Assembly: GCF_021155765.1 (NCBI RefSeq)
Contig: NC_060106.1
Span: 16,828,031 to 16,892,030, forward strand
Direction: 5' to 3'
From: Diprion similis
Taxonomy: Eukaryota; Arthropoda; Insecta; Hymenoptera; Diprionidae
Length of the DNA stretch: 64,000 nucleotides
The notes beneath the pieces were generated by a model. That model was not told the DNA's origin, made no database searches, and saw nothing but the letters and a program-made list of their open reading frames with translations. Positions 10,759 to 24,389 of this stretch are shown here, one piece after another. The translations under genes were made by a program, and so were the position numbers. Each line of letters starts with the position of its first letter. Positions within the stretch are counted from its first letter, which is position 1.

Positions 10759-13630
10759 AAGGAGACGAAGATGGGACGACGAAGCAGGCAAGGAAAGTGT
10801 GGGGGTGAGGGAGGGAGGGAGGGAGAGCGAACTGTACAGAATCACTGAGAATTGGGAGATTCGCGTCCGGCAGTGTAGAATTGCGATAGTATATTGAGCA
10901 TTGTAAGTAGTGAATGCCCACTCTATGAGGCTAGACAGCGGAGCCAATCATTCCGGCATTGTTAAGCCGGCGTGCGAACCCATTTATCAAGGCTTCGTGT
11001 ACGGAATATACCATGTATACATAATATATAGTATAGATATTACATACATGCATGTATGTAGATATATATAGAAGTATACATGCAGAGTGTCGTAGCTAAG
11101 ATAATTATTATATATAGGTATACCTATATTGTAACGTTTGACGAACGTCACGAAATAAATACGGGTTCGTGAGATTAATTACAGCGAATCAATCAAAGGC
11201 GAGAATAAAATGTTGAGAGAAAAGGCTTTTAATGCGAATAAGTGTTTTCAGTTTAACGGTCGGAACATGATTGTTTTTACAATAAAATACCTTTGTAAGA
11301 ATATGTAGGTAAACACGAAATGGCCAGTGCATAAAATTTTTGGATTTTAATGGTACGAGGAATCGTATTATAATTGTTATTCCGATTTTAAGGGGGATGA
11401 GTGAACAGAACGTAAAAACGAAAAGTGTATAATTGTGCGATTGTTTCGTCATTGGTGCTGATCCGGGGTCTCTCATTAATGCGGCAGGCTGGAAGCTTTT
11501 TTAAAGGTAAAAGGTACGTATAACGATTACAAATTGCAAACGTAGGTATTTACGCAGCTCGTGTTATTATTCAAAATTTTTATATATATTCGAAAACAAT
11601 AAATGTAGGTATCGCATATTCGTTACTCCGAGAAGGAGAACAAAAAAATACATACATGAAAATTAAATCAGTTGCAATTTTATATCCGTTACAAAGGGTT
11701 ATGGAAATCTGATTACGCTGTATAGTATATACGCGTTATGTGTCTATAAAGAAAAACGAGATTTTCATACGATCGTTGGATCACAAACGATATCAAAATT
11801 ACTGTTGTTTTTTCTTTTCTTTTTTTTTATCATGTTTATTTTTAATCTCGACAGTATGTTTGTTGGCATATTTCTCTTGCGTTGATTGTCAGACTGCACT
11901 TTGCAGTTTAACGTTACCAAATTACTGACAAAATCAGTACAGGTAACGTAACAGACACATATATATGGGTTCCTGTAAAACCATTTTACATGTACGAACA
12001 TTATATTTATTACATGGATATGAAATTGTTACAGATTTCTTTATTAGTGTGTTTTTAAGAGGGTCAATCGCTACGCGAATATTGAAAATTGTGAAAAACG
12101 CTGTAGGATCAAACGCGATGAAACTTTTAATTATTTTCGGAAACAACTCAATTTCTCTCTCTATATATATATACGTGTGTGGACGAAACGAGAATAAATA
12201 AAATACCAGTCCGACGAATGCACGTTCAGACCTTCTGCTGCAGCTCGTTTTATTTCGTTGAAGTATCATCGACTCTCTATTGATGTGGAGGAGTTGATGG
12301 GTGGATGGAAATCGTTGGAATGGAACGTTGTGTATAAAATTTCAAGTTGAAAAATTGGTTCGATTTCAATTGTAATTCTTCGTAAAAAACAAACAAAAAC
12401 AAACGGAAAAAAATCGCCTCGACCGTACAATTTTAGAAGATATTTGCATTGATTTTTTTTTTTTTAACCTCTAATTTTCCATGACGTAAAGTAATTGCTT
12501 TTCGTATTTGACAATTTTTCGATTGTATACAATTAGAAGCGAAATATCCATTACCTGTAGAAAATTTCTTATTAAATATTTTTTCAAGAGAAAGTGATAT
12601 CGGTTTTAGAAAATCTGCAGCCACAGTGATTGAATTTGAATATTTAAATTCATGAACTAATCCCAACTCAGCGTTGCCAGAATTTTTCTACATATTATAC
12701 CTGTAATTTCTTCGTTAATAAAAATCACACGCTATCCGTATTTAATCTTCATCGATATACGAATGCTCGCGCTTGCAAAATGTTCTTGCCCGTTAGAAAA
12801 CATAAAATTCGGGGATATAAGGCCCACGGGAAAGATGGCGAACTCCCTTGAGGCTCCGTTGGCCGGAGGTCGTGGCGTCCATCGAGGGATTGGCTATTTG
12901 TCGGGTATTCAGACGGCCGTGTTGCCTCCAGGAGCTCAGTGTCAGCTTTATTTTTCTCCCGCGGGTCGCCGGCGAGAAAGCAACAGCAACAGCAACGTGC
13001 ACCAACAGCATCGGGAAGAACTCTTTCCACGCTAAGAGTCCCGAGGGTTGATATTTCGCGGATTCCATTCGGCTCCGAAATCAGGACACGGATATATCAA
13101 CAACGAGATTATCCCGCACGTCCTCGGAGCCAGCAGGAATTTTCGCCGGCTCTCATTGACCTCTTAGAACGTGAAAAGAAAAGCCCGAGGCTTCCGTCAC
13201 CCCCGAATTAACCCACTTTTGCGAAATGATTTGCCCCCGTCGTTTAAGTCGATCCACCTACAGGTCGCTAAAATCTGATACTTTTCGTCAGTTTTATCAC
13301 GAGACAGTCGTACATCGAGTATTTGACAAATTATTATAACACTCGTCAGTTACGAAGATTTCATTACGAATGTAAAAAATTATAGAGAAATGTTTAGGTA
13401 GGCACCTACATTGACACCGTATTTCCAAAAAGCCCTAAGAATTTTTTAAAGTTTTTTCGATTGGATGGGTTTCGATATAAGACAATTTTTTCAAATCATT
13501 AATGTCGTAGTTAAGTATTTAATTTCACAACGTAGAATCGATTTTGATTTTATTCAATGGGCGGTGATATCGAATTAACCCTTCAAGTCACACATTATTG
13601 TGAAAAGTAAACTTTTATAATAAGATCGTA
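10759..13630. other. Gene-poor DNA with one GC-rich patch
   Basis: Mostly AT-rich. It holds an 18-bp palindrome at about 11113-11130 (ATATAGGTATACCTATAT) and a GC- and CpG-rich patch at about 12790-13210 containing the word AAGATGGCG (12832-12840), which resembles a YY1/Pho-type site. Overlapping frames on both strands in the patch have no recognisable domain. I see no gene. Confidence 0.55.
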
Positions 13631-13635
13631 TTCCG

Positions 13636-13845
13636 TGGTTTCCGGGGTCGTTGATTACGAATCTGTAATCAGGTTTTGAAAATTCAGAATGACGGATTCA
13701 ATATGGTGTACAAAAATTTCAAATTTGATCGAAAACGGTCAAGAACTCTTTGCAGGGGTTTTCGCGGTCGCTAATCAGACTCACAATCTTGAATTTTAAA
13801 AATCCGATATCAAAGTCGTAATAAACGACCCCAAAAACTTGTAAT
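13636..13845. repeat. Dispersed insect repeat, copy 1
   Basis: At least two diverged units of about 70-110 bp sharing the core GGTCG(C/T)T(G/A)AT followed by a second block TTGAAAATTC or TTGAATTTTAAAAATCC. The same core occurs at 45748-45940. The units are non-coding and too diverged to place in a family from memory. Confidence 0.5.
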
Positions 13846-13870
13846 TCATGTAAAGCATACATATACGTGC

Positions 13871-13896
13871 GGGGGGGGGGGGGGGGGGGAGGGGGT
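13871..13896. repeat. Poly-G tract
   Basis: Nineteen consecutive G, then A, then GGGGGTG. Homopurine G runs of this length can form quadruplexes and are prone to sequencing and assembly error. Confidence 0.9.
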
Positions 13897-16800
13897 GACT
13901 TTCTCGAAAATGAATTCTTTCTTCAATTTTCAATCAATTCCTCCAAAAGCTCCAAAAACTAGCGTATCACGCATGCGTGATGCATCAATTTGTGCCTAAA
14001 ATTTTGCGATTTCTGCACACACACACACGTTCCTCCCCTTCTCTCATTGCGAGGCTCACCTGGAACCGAGAGAGCGAGTAGAGAGGAGAGGGTGTTTGGG
14101 TGATAGCAGGGGAGAGGCGTGTGCATAATACAGATTAGCTTCAGCGTTACTTTTTATCGCCCAGCAAAGCTCGCCAGCTGTACGAATTTCCACTCTATAT
14201 ATGCATAGCAGACTAAAGCTCGACGTACGCATGGTATACACATCCGTTGCTTTTTCAGCAAAATTTGCACTGCGTTGATACGGTTATCCGACAATTAGCC
14301 TCTCGAGTTATACCGGCATGCGCTAAACTCCATACTGCAGTCAAAATTATTGGCGTCGCCTCGCCAAAATTTTCGCTACGTTATATACTCAACGAAAAAT
14401 GCTGTCATTCGTCTAATCCGATGAATTAGCCCCCCTCCCCCCCGGAAACAATCTCCTTGTCAGGTTTACCGAAGCTGTTTGATATTCCGATTGAAATTCA
14501 AGTTTAGGGGAGGAGAGCAAAGTGGATGCCTTAAAATTTATGATACCTCAAAAAAATTGGGGTCAAAGTCGGCTCTCTGAGGTTTTTTTAATAACAAGGG
14601 ATAGAATTAACAACCAGAACTTTTTATTGAATATGAATTATTTGGAAATTATTTACTCGAGTAATTGCACAGCTCATAACGCGAAACGTTTCAAGTTGTG
14701 CTTTACTCTCAACTTGTCAAAGTTAAATAATTTTCTCAACTTGAATTTATGACTACTTTTTCTCGAGAAAGCTAGATAATGATTTAACATAATGATTTAA
14801 CATAATTGTTCATACATGTAAACTAAACATTTTATTCTTATTTTAGGCATTACTTTTGTGATAATCATGGTTATATACCTACTGGGAACAGAATAATTCG
14901 ACTGCAAAGTAAAGATAGAGTTTTGAGAGGATTCTGTGCGTGAAAAAATCGCGAATTAAGCAGACACCGATTGTCGTCCATTGCGTGAAGAATCCAGTAT
15001 TCGATAATATGCCTACTTGCATGAGGTATTTCGTCCGATTTTTAACGACGGAACAAATGTAACTTTGACCGTCAAATATAGGCTGCACATCCAATTACAG
15101 GACACATAAAGTTTCAAATTTGGTTATAAATAGCGTGCGGGTAAGCGTGTATAATGTTTATTCATTCCTGTTCGCGCATTATATTTCTGCCACGTTCAGA
15201 ATTATCCCCATGCTACATGGTGGGTGAATTTCTGGTACCTACATTTCATCTCGTGTGTTACGCACAATAGACGCGTGTAATGTGACGCGAGAATTACACT
15301 GTGATTTTCAAGCGAATTTTTCGTACCGTTATACACATGGCTCTGTTATACTGTATATACATGTGCGGTGATTTCGAGGAGAATTCAAATTAAACCCGAA
15401 TTAATATGGGGACGGATATCATATTCCATGGGGGATGCACCTGTGTGTGTAACTTGGGTGCGTTTACACGCGTGAAAAGATCTTTTGCACGCAGGCTGAT
15501 TCAAGACTCTTTACATATTAAAATGTCTACAAAGATGCGATATTGAAATGGTATCGCGGTTTGCGATTTCGGTACGTCCTCAAGGCGTTATTATCCTAAT
15601 CATGCAGGGGTGGTGAGTTTTCACCAAATTATATTGCAAGTAGGTATATAATAAAGTGGAACATGGGTCGTAAAAAATATGGGCCATGTGTAAATTATAC
15701 CCTGCAGCAGTAAAAAAGATCCAGAAAAGTAATTTACGTGACTAATTGAAAACTTTTTAAACGAATATGCGATTTTAAGCTATAATAATAAACTTGAAAT
15801 AATTCCAGATCGTCATTTGCCATAATTTCGAAAATTTGACTTTGTAGATTGAATTAAAGTGCGGTGAAAAAAAAAAATCCGAATGTTTGTATTCCAAGCG
15901 TAATGATTTCGCAACAATATTTTGTAACTTTGCAATTTGAGGGGCAGAGACGCGATGAGATTGTTTGATTTACGAAGTAGAGTAAAAAGAGAAGAAGAAA
16001 GAAAAAGGCGGTAGTACAGGTAGAAAAATATGTTTCAACGGATTATTATTCCGTCGGTGTAATCCAGCTTCGTAGATAATTGAAAATATGTATGCGCCAT
16101 CGCTGCACAGACGCGTCTATATAATAATAACGATGAGTAGGAAGCAGCTGCGTCGGTCTGAATTTTCATTTTGCACTTTTTTCGTTTTTTTTTTTTTATT
16201 ATCGTACATGTAGAAAAAAAATTTCAGGTTTCATATTCCAACGATAATTTTCAAAGTTAAGTTAAAATAAGGTCGCTGATGAATCGCTCGGTAATTTCAT
16301 GTTTCAGAACTTACAGATATTTTATCTAATTATCATGCAAGTGCGACGATATACGTGTAGGTAAAGCTGGAGAAACAATTTTGGGAGAAAATCTCGCGGG
16401 TTGTTTTGTAAAGTCCCGTTTCTTATACGCGAGTTGCATCCCGATTGAGTCGGACGAGTATAACAACGGCGTCACTAAATCTTTTTTAAAGCACCTATCC
16501 AACGATGGATAGAAATATATATACGTATATACATTACCGAATTCCATTGCGAGTTATACAACCTCCGTAGTACCATACTCACAGAACGGATATACCAATA
16601 CGTATAATTTCGCTCCGTATCGCCCTTTCAAAATAATGAAACCATTCGCTGAAGCACCATCGTTGTTGAATTTCCGTTGCAAATCCCACCGCACGGGTAA
16701 AATGTGTTTGTGTATTTATTACGTGAAAACGGAATTTTGAATGTATTCATAGTTTCGCGAATTTGAAACTCTGATAAACTTGGACAAGATGCAGTCTGCA

Positions 16801-17160
16801 GTATAAGTTCGATCGTATAAAATTTGTGAGAAATGAAAAGAATATTCCGTTGCATAAGGATATTTATGAACAGGAATGTATAATGTTTAAAGTTAATCAA
16901 TGCAATGACGTTTATTTAGAGAAACAGGGGACAAAAGTGAGCGAGATGAAAATCAGTATCCTTCAAACAAGTGCAGATTTATAAAAGTGTTTAAGAAAAC
17001 AGCGGTGCGAATTTCGTCGAAATTTATGCCACATTATACACCGTGCGAATAAGGGTACGAGGAGAAAAATGATCAAAGCGGAAGCAGCCGGGGGAAACGA
17101 GAGCAAAATAAAATACGAAAAAAAAGGGAGGAAGAAAGAAAAAAAAAAGACAAATACGAA
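13897..17160. other. Gene-poor DNA, no gene recognised
   Basis: It contains a 16-bp perfect palindrome ATCACGCATGCGTGAT (13966-13981), a short CA run near 14016-14030, and a 13-bp tandem duplication (ATAATGATTTAAC twice, about 14777-14802). The remainder is AT-rich with no exon-like frame. Confidence 0.6.
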
Positions 17161-19660
17161 TATAAAAAATGGGCGGGGGAAAAAGTGAAAAGTGGATTAA
17201 ATGATATAAATCAAGAAGCACGCGCCCGGCGTGTATGAATATAACAACGATGATAACGGCGATAACAATAATGACAATGACAATTGTTACGCCGCTAGGA
17301 AAAGCGCAGAAGAGAAAGCTGCCAGGCAGCTAGGGGCATTGAGAAGGAGGATAGAAAACGGGGGTGGTGGCTGGCTTATGCCGGCCACGGCGCTAGCCTC
17401 GGAAGCTGGAAAATGCTAAGCTACATTCCTGGGACCCCCGGTATGCCGGTGGTATTGCACGAAATTGCCGCACTCCGTCCGTGTCATTCGCCCTGACTGC
17501 CGTCTCCGTGGAGCCGGTGCCTTCGCCACATGAACACGCCGATACACGTGTGTCAGTGCTCACGTGCAAGAGCAAACGGCGATGGGGGATGGGGGGGGGG
17601 GGGAGGAGGGAGAGAAGTGCCGGGGAGTCGAGTGGAGTACAGTGGCTACACGTAACCGCGGGGAGGAGGATCCACTTCGGTTAGGTATCTCCGGGTTCCG
17701 AGATTGCTCCGGCAATCTGAGAGCTTCACCTCTTTCCTTATGTTTTGGATTCCGATATCTGTATTTCTCACGGAATTGAATTCATGGAGAGAATACCGGC
17801 GGGATCCGGAAGATCTCCGATACTGAAGGCTCTTATAAACCACCGCGGCTACCGCGGTTGTTACTGCAGTGTAGACTTGGGGGTAAGTAGCCTGGAAGCC
17901 GGTCTACCTGGGCGAAGCATTTTGGCGTTCGCACCTTTCCAATTTCTCGGTCTTACGAATTATGCTCCGGAAGTTAGTTCGGCACAATGGTGTGGAAACG
18001 GTCCGGGTAGCGAGTCGAGCAATGCCGAAAGGTGAATCGGTGATTAGGTACGAGGAAACAATTTAGGTCTCTGCAGCGAGGGAGAACGCGAAGAAGAAGC
18101 AGGTCCTCGTCGACGGGCGATCGCGGCTTTAAAAATCCTCATTCAAGCGTAATCGAGGAGGACAATGACGAGTGAGAAAGAAAAAGGTGCAAGATTGGAG
18201 AGGAAAATGCGCGTTGTATGGGAAAAATAATGGAGTCTTCCCTGCGGATGCTGTAGGTATCTCTGCTCGGGAAGGAGTGCCGGTAGACTGTAACGGTAAT
18301 GGCTTTGGAGTGTTGCGGCTGGAGGCGGTGGCTAAACGCGAAACGCGAAACGTCGAAGGCCGCCGAGACGAGGCCGAGGGTGCGTCTTCGTGGTGGTGCC
18401 AGTACACCGCCGATTACATGGTGTACAAATTGTGGCGGTCGCTGTGAGCCACTAGCCCCACTAGCTTCTTCCCCAGGGACCATGGGGTCTGCCTCGAGGG
18501 TGATATTCTGCTAGAAAGAGAGAGGGAGAGAGAGAGAGAGAGAGAGAGAGATAGGATGCCGCATGGCGCACCAAGCTGTTACCGAAACAATCACCCGATT
18601 TGCTAAATGCTCTCGGACACCCTTACCACCACCAGTACCACCTTCAACCAGCAATATCACGTGTATCTCCGTTGTATGTGCTCTTGGTTTCCTATTGCAG
18701 GCTATACCTTGGCGAAACGGAATTGCACACCACAACCGGGAATCTATCGATCGTTTTGACATTCACTGCTGCGGTCGACTGACATGGACATTGGACAATT
18801 ATGTGGTCGAATCGTATAAATATACGACAAGCTTATTGTGCGCGGGTCTAACTTACTTCGAAAACACCCTGCAATAGTGTTCGACCTAATTTCTAGGCAT
18901 GATCGTCAGGTAAAATTGCAGAAGTTTAGTTTCTCTGGCATCTGACTATCGCGTCTTTATCATGCTGAAGAGTATCGAGAAAACCTCGACGAATTGTTTA
19001 GTCTACTTGTTCACGTTTCGACCCGTGCTGTTGGGGGATGAAAATCACGAATCGAGTTTTAGGAAATGGAAAGAAAGGCGCGGAAGCTGCGTTCTCAAGT
19101 CTTATGCTTTAGCAGTGCATCAGACTCGCCCACCACTTCCGTAGCGTGCAGAAAGGGCTGTGGCAATGGAAACATTTAGCTCCCCGAAAAGTAAAATTTT
19201 CACTGGGATTATCTAACGTCGTGATAAATCTTGGAACAATGCAGTTGCAGGGGCTTGCAGGTAGAAGGTTTACTTCTGCAATGGTTGTTTTGAGATTTAC
19301 AACGCAACTCCAGTCTAATCGACAAATGTGTTTCGCCCTCTCTCCGTCCTTCTCTCACTTCCGCTAATTCCGTTCTTTCCCTTACCTCCGCATGCAGGAT
19401 TTCGCGTTTTTCGTTTCCGTATCCGCGACGTCTGCAGCAGGCGAACCCTCGGAAACCTGGATACGGGGAATAGCTCGAGTACGTCAAGCTCCGGGTTTCC
19501 CCGGCGTCGAGAGGAGGTCTCAAGTTAATCCCGTTACATCCGGACACAGAGGACAACGGCATTCTCGCCGGTCTCGGATATATCTAACATCCGTCCGTCG
19601 TGACGTAGCGAGAATAGGGACAAGATGCTTTACCAGCAATGCGATGGCAATTTAACGAGA
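17161..19660. other. GC-richer non-coding block
   Basis: GC- and CpG-rich compared with its flanks. Overlapping frames of 60-117 codons occur on both strands (for example 18139-18483 minus and 19209-19562 minus), but none looks like a known protein or is joined by phase-compatible exons. There is a G run near 17590-17605 and a GA microsatellite at 18514-18550. It may be regulatory, or an unrecognised non-coding first exon. Confidence 0.4.
18514..18550. repeat. (GA)n microsatellite
   Basis: About 18 GA units with two interruptions. Confidence 0.9.
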
Positions 19661-21299
19661 CACGGACGAGACGTGGGAACCGCTATGTATGCATTATACA
19701 CCCACTGCTATCGTACAAGAATCGCCCTGACGCGAGAAAAGACAAATTCCAATGCATGAACGATTATATGGGGATTAATACTTTGTACGTATATATTAGG
19801 GTGTTGCAAAAAAATGAGAGAAAATTTCTTTTTTCAAACGCGCAACAAAATCCGGGTAGATCATCTCAGATAGAAGATTTCAGCCAAATATTTCGATTTT
19901 CAAGTTTTTCATTTTTTTTTTCTTGACGGATTGACTTATAAACTATCGAAATACAGATTCTTACAGGAAATTTCATCATCGATAAGAGAGTACTGAGAGA
20001 GAATTTTCTTAACTCTAATCAATTGAAATATTTGCCTATAAATATTGAGTCATCTCGAATACCTCTTAATCGATTAGACTTGGGAAAATTCTATCCCAGT
20101 ACTTCGTTATAGAGTATGAAAATTCCTATAAAAATCTGCATTTGGATAGTTTATAAATCAAGCCATTTGTGAGAAAAAGGAATGAAAAAATTTTCCGATT
20201 CTTTTTCTATGAGTTGTTTAAATGGAAAATGGAAAAAATAAAATAGACATCTCTAAATATCAGTATAAAAAGCTCATATTCGGCTGTAATATTCTATTTC
20301 AGATGCTCTATCGAAACTGTTATATACGTTTGAAATTTTTTTTTCCTCTGGAAGACTCTAACATATATTCTATAAATACAACAGGCGTATCTTAATAGTG
20401 ATATAAAATCGAGCAGATATAATATGAGAATTTAGAAAAATTGAAACCATCAAACCGTCCTTTTTACGTTACAGAATTTGCTTGGAATCTCTTTGCGATG
20501 TGACATTTGTTAGATATCACGCTTTCTGTGTGTGTTTTTTAGCACAGAAGAGGAGTAGAAGTATTCCTGAAGCTCTGTGCGTATAGCTATAGTCATACCT
20601 ACCTTTGCATGTATTCTGCTTCCTTGTGTTCGCGTGAAGCTGGAAACTATTTGTCAAAAATAAAGTAACAGAATAAAAAAGAACGGTAAAGGAACAAAAG
20701 AAAAAAAGAAAGAAAAAAAAAGAATTATATCTGTCAGGCAAGAAAAGCAAAGAAATTGAAGAAAAAAGATATTGCGAGAGGACACTCGCTACAGTTCTCA
20801 ATTCCAATGCTTATATACACACAACGCGGCAGAGTTGAAATATATATCGTTCGGTAGAATAGAAACGCTCCACCAGAGAGATATAATTTATCTGCACCGT
20901 GTATGCTCACATTTTGCATGGTAAAACAGAGCGCGAAATGTGAAAAAAAGTAAGAGAGAAAGAAGAGAAACACATTAGTAAAATGTAACGAGAAGAATAC
21001 TGCGCTGCAATCTATTGTTGAACAAAGACACGGAATTTCACAGAATAATTCTGAAGGTCTAGTTTTTTCCTTATCGCATGTATCGAATCTTCGCTCGAAG
21101 TGATCCAGATTTAACTGTAAAACCTTTTCAATATTCAAAATTTTGAATACATGAAAAATGGCGGGAATTGTGTCCAGTTAATACTGAATAAATACTGCAA
21201 CTCTTTTATCTCTTACGAGTTTAGGATGAGATATAATTTCATAAAGATTATCCAAAGAATGCGAAGTTGGTTGCGTTAAGTTTACACATTTTTTACGCC
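19661..21299. other. AT-rich gene-poor DNA
   Basis: Low-complexity A- and T-rich sequence. The 134-codon minus frame at 20734-21138 is Phe/Leu/Ser-rich, as expected from T-rich DNA, and has no recognisable domain. I see no gene. Confidence 0.6.
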
Positions 21300-21870
21300 G
21301 TATTCATTACCTACTTCACACACGTCGCGATTCAAACGTTCGAACCGTTACTTCGCGCCCTTGGATACCTCGAGGCAGTTGAATCGAGTAATCGAACAAG
21401 TAGACATCAACTAGTCGTTCGATAGATGCGCGCGCTCTGCGTGCGAATCTCGGGCATTACGTAAGCGGTGGGATTAACCTAACTCTAACCTAAAAGTCAC
21501 GCCTCTCGCTCGGTGGGTGAGACGAAATTTACGGGTGACAAAAGTATGCAAAAGTCTCCAACGAATAGGAGGCTATTTTAAAACCGTAACAATTTAACGT
21601 ACTGGTTCGAGCCAACACTACGGAACATTCATACAGAATATAACAATTTAAACTCACCCTTTATTTTGATGAAAATATCTTCGCCGAACGAAACACTCAC
21701 GCGATGCCAGTTGGCGGGTTCAGACGTTTGCGCGCGCATGCTGCTAGCCCCATCACACTCAACACGCCCCATACAAGCGTTCGAAATTCGAATTCACCCG
21801 CGGATCCAGCGCAAAATGGATTTGAAAGTTTTCCCGCCATTGGGAACGCCACATCGTTATTTGCAATGAT
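21300..21870. promoter_or_regulatory. CpG-rich island, possible orphan promoter
   Basis: A sharp CpG-rich island with the words TTAACCTAACTCTAACCTAA (21474-21493) and alternating CG tracts (about 21428-21436 and 21731-21738). CTAACC-type words also occur upstream of DDX51 (about 54087) and, inverted, upstream of SGF29 (about 62792). No coding exon follows that I recognise; the 67-codon frame at 21666-21869 is short and unconvincing. Confidence 0.3.
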
Positions 21871-24351
21871 TAGCTGAATATGACAAAAACGTAAATCATA
21901 TTTCCTGCGGTTTTTTATACAAAAACTACCGCCGAAACATTTTTTCTTTCAATTTTGTCAAATTATGATCGTCGTTGAAAATGTTGGTGAAATTTGGCTA
22001 TCGATTTTGCGGTATTTACGCGCGTGGAGCGCGTTCAGCCGCTTGGGTTCGGTAATTATTTAAGGATCATGTAATTATGCGGGTTCATTAGACTCCATGG
22101 TGGTTATCCGTTTTCTGCGCGGTCAGTTGCTCCCTGTAATGTTTGTTGGAATTCGCGAATGGAACAAATTATGTTTACTTTTGTATAGCGTAGTGATACT
22201 GCAGACAAATTGAAATTAATTACGGATTATATATCTGTTCCGAGCTGTGGAAATGTACAGGGTTTACACGGTGGGGTTAAAAGAGTACTTAATGCGGGGG
22301 TGGGGGTGAAGAGGCCGCGTGTAACTGGCGCCGAGCGACTTGGACGAAATTAACGTAATTTGAACCGTCGCTGAACAGGAGCAATTCGAGGGATGAGAGG
22401 GTTTTGAGAAAGTCAGCAAACACCCGCCAGCTCTCCCGTATTTTTATCGAATAAGCCGATGAATACACCCACTGATTGTGTGCGAAAAGTTTTCTTAATA
22501 CTGTCTATACCTCTTGAGTCAAGCTCTTTGCCGACTCTTCGGCTCCGATTCTTAGCTTCCAATGCCTTAGATATCTTAACTTTTCTCTGTTTGTCTTTAA
22601 TTACCGGGAACGTGTTTAGCGACTTTCCGTTGCATCGCCGTTTACCAAGAACCAGCAAAAAAGTCGGCGCAAGCTATAACCCCGAACCACACTTTTTTAC
22701 GTTTATTCGCACTCCGCTTTTTCGTTATTAAATGTACTCACTTACTCAGCATCAAGTCAATATTCCCCAAATTCAAGCTAATCTAATTTAAAAATGATGA
22801 AAACTTATCGGCAAAATGCGGACCACGAAAACGCTTCTGTAATTTGGGGTGGAAAAAGCTGACGGTACTTCTAGAAATGCTTGTTAAGGCGCTCGAAACT
22901 TGGAGTGTCTACAGTCACTCGGCTCATAATGATCGAAAAGCTTATTTCAGATGACCGGCAACTTTGAAGTTCTTCAAAAATGGGAGGCGATGTAAAAACG
23001 AATAGTTTTGTAGACAGAGACAATGCTGATGTCGGTTTACAACGGTAAGAATGCCGTCGCGCTATTACATTAATGAAAAACTGCAGGTATAATGGGAAAG
23101 TGGGAAAGAACGATTTTTTAAACAAAGCACTCCGTAATAACGTCCGTCAGTATAGACGGTTCATGGAAAAAGAGAATCCCCGAGAAGGAAACAATAGGAA
23201 TGATGAAGAGATAGGTTACAAAAGAATGCGGTGTTAAAGAAAAAATTATAGCGATAGAGGAGAAAAGGGGGATGAAAACACGAAGGAATAAAAAAATTGA
23301 AAAAGTCACGAAGAATAGCCGGTACCTAATGGAGAAAATGAAGGGAAGAACATCTCTAGCTATAAGACGACGGAAGCACGTCAAGATCAAAATGCGCTCT
23401 ATAACAACTCAGTTGTAAAAAGATGATGGAAACTGCAACAGAAGATTGCAAGAATTCTGAAACCCGGAAAAACGAAACAATGATCAGAAATAATATGCAG
23501 AGCTGAACTTCAGCAAAGTCATTGCTACTAAAATTCTTCAACCTTCTTCCTAGTTTCTAATACTATCAACCGATCCCGTTCAACTTTCCTTTCTTCTTTG
23601 ATTCGGATGTCCCGCAGAACCAAACTAACAAACCGTTAGTGATTAGACAAAAAATCCTTGTTCGAATCGACGAATTACCACATACCTATCTGCGGCATTA
23701 CCTTGGTTGACGAATTAATTAAATTCAGCGTCTACTAAATTTCGAAATTAAATAACCTCCCCTCCGGTATTCAAAGTTTGCGATCTCGTTAAGATCATAA
23801 TGAGGCTGAGCAGGTCGAATTTACGGCATTACGCGTGTGTTGAAAAGACGGGACGAAGAACGCGCGTCACGAATGCGTCAGTGTCACGGATGAAGGGAAA
23901 TAGAAATATTCAGGCCGCAGTCGCCGGCGGTGCTGTTTGAATGTTGGAATTGTTGAAACGGCGCTGCGAGTTGCGCGCGCAACGGCTCGACGACACCTCA
24001 GGGTTCACCTAATGAGCTTCCTGCAGCAAGCAGCCTCTGGCATTCGCAGTTCCGGCCTTGGCAAGGATATAGAAGAACAGGAGAAGGACTGCAGTGGGAC
24101 AGTGCAGATGGAGGAACGAAGAACTCGCACAATCGACGCTGTTCCAACTGAGACTATTGTCTCCGAGTGCGAAGCACAGATGATGCTTTAATATCCCCCT
24201 GGCTCTTCGTCCACCCCCAAGAAGATCGACTCCTCGCTCGAAATGATTATTCACTGGATGCCGGACGGACTTTTGACTCAAGTTGAATCCACTGCTTTCC
24301 AATCCTTGAACCCTTAAGCCTTTTTCTTGAGAACTTTCGCAACTGCCTTGG

Positions 24352-24389
24352 CTTCTTCTTCTTCTTCTTTTTCTTCTTCTTCTTCTTCG
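24352..24389. repeat. (CTT)n trinucleotide repeat
   Basis: About 12 CTT units. On the minus strand they form an acidic 28-codon frame (ATG at about 24401, stop at about 24316) of the type MIGDEEEE, ending in a Lys/Ala stretch. It is too short and low-complexity to call a gene. Confidence 0.85.

Noticed and set aside
10610..10947. Several frames with MDGW or HPSI repeats
   Set aside because: They exist only because the (ATGG)n repeat lacks stops in those frames.
20734..21138. 134-codon minus frame with many Phe and Leu
   Set aside because: Hydrophobicity follows from T-rich minus-strand DNA. No start context or membrane-protein family recognised.
21474..21493. Possible interstitial insect telomere repeat (TTAGG type)
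   Set aside because: Only two or three imperfect CCTAA words. Similar words sit at promoters in this window, so a promoter motif explains them better.
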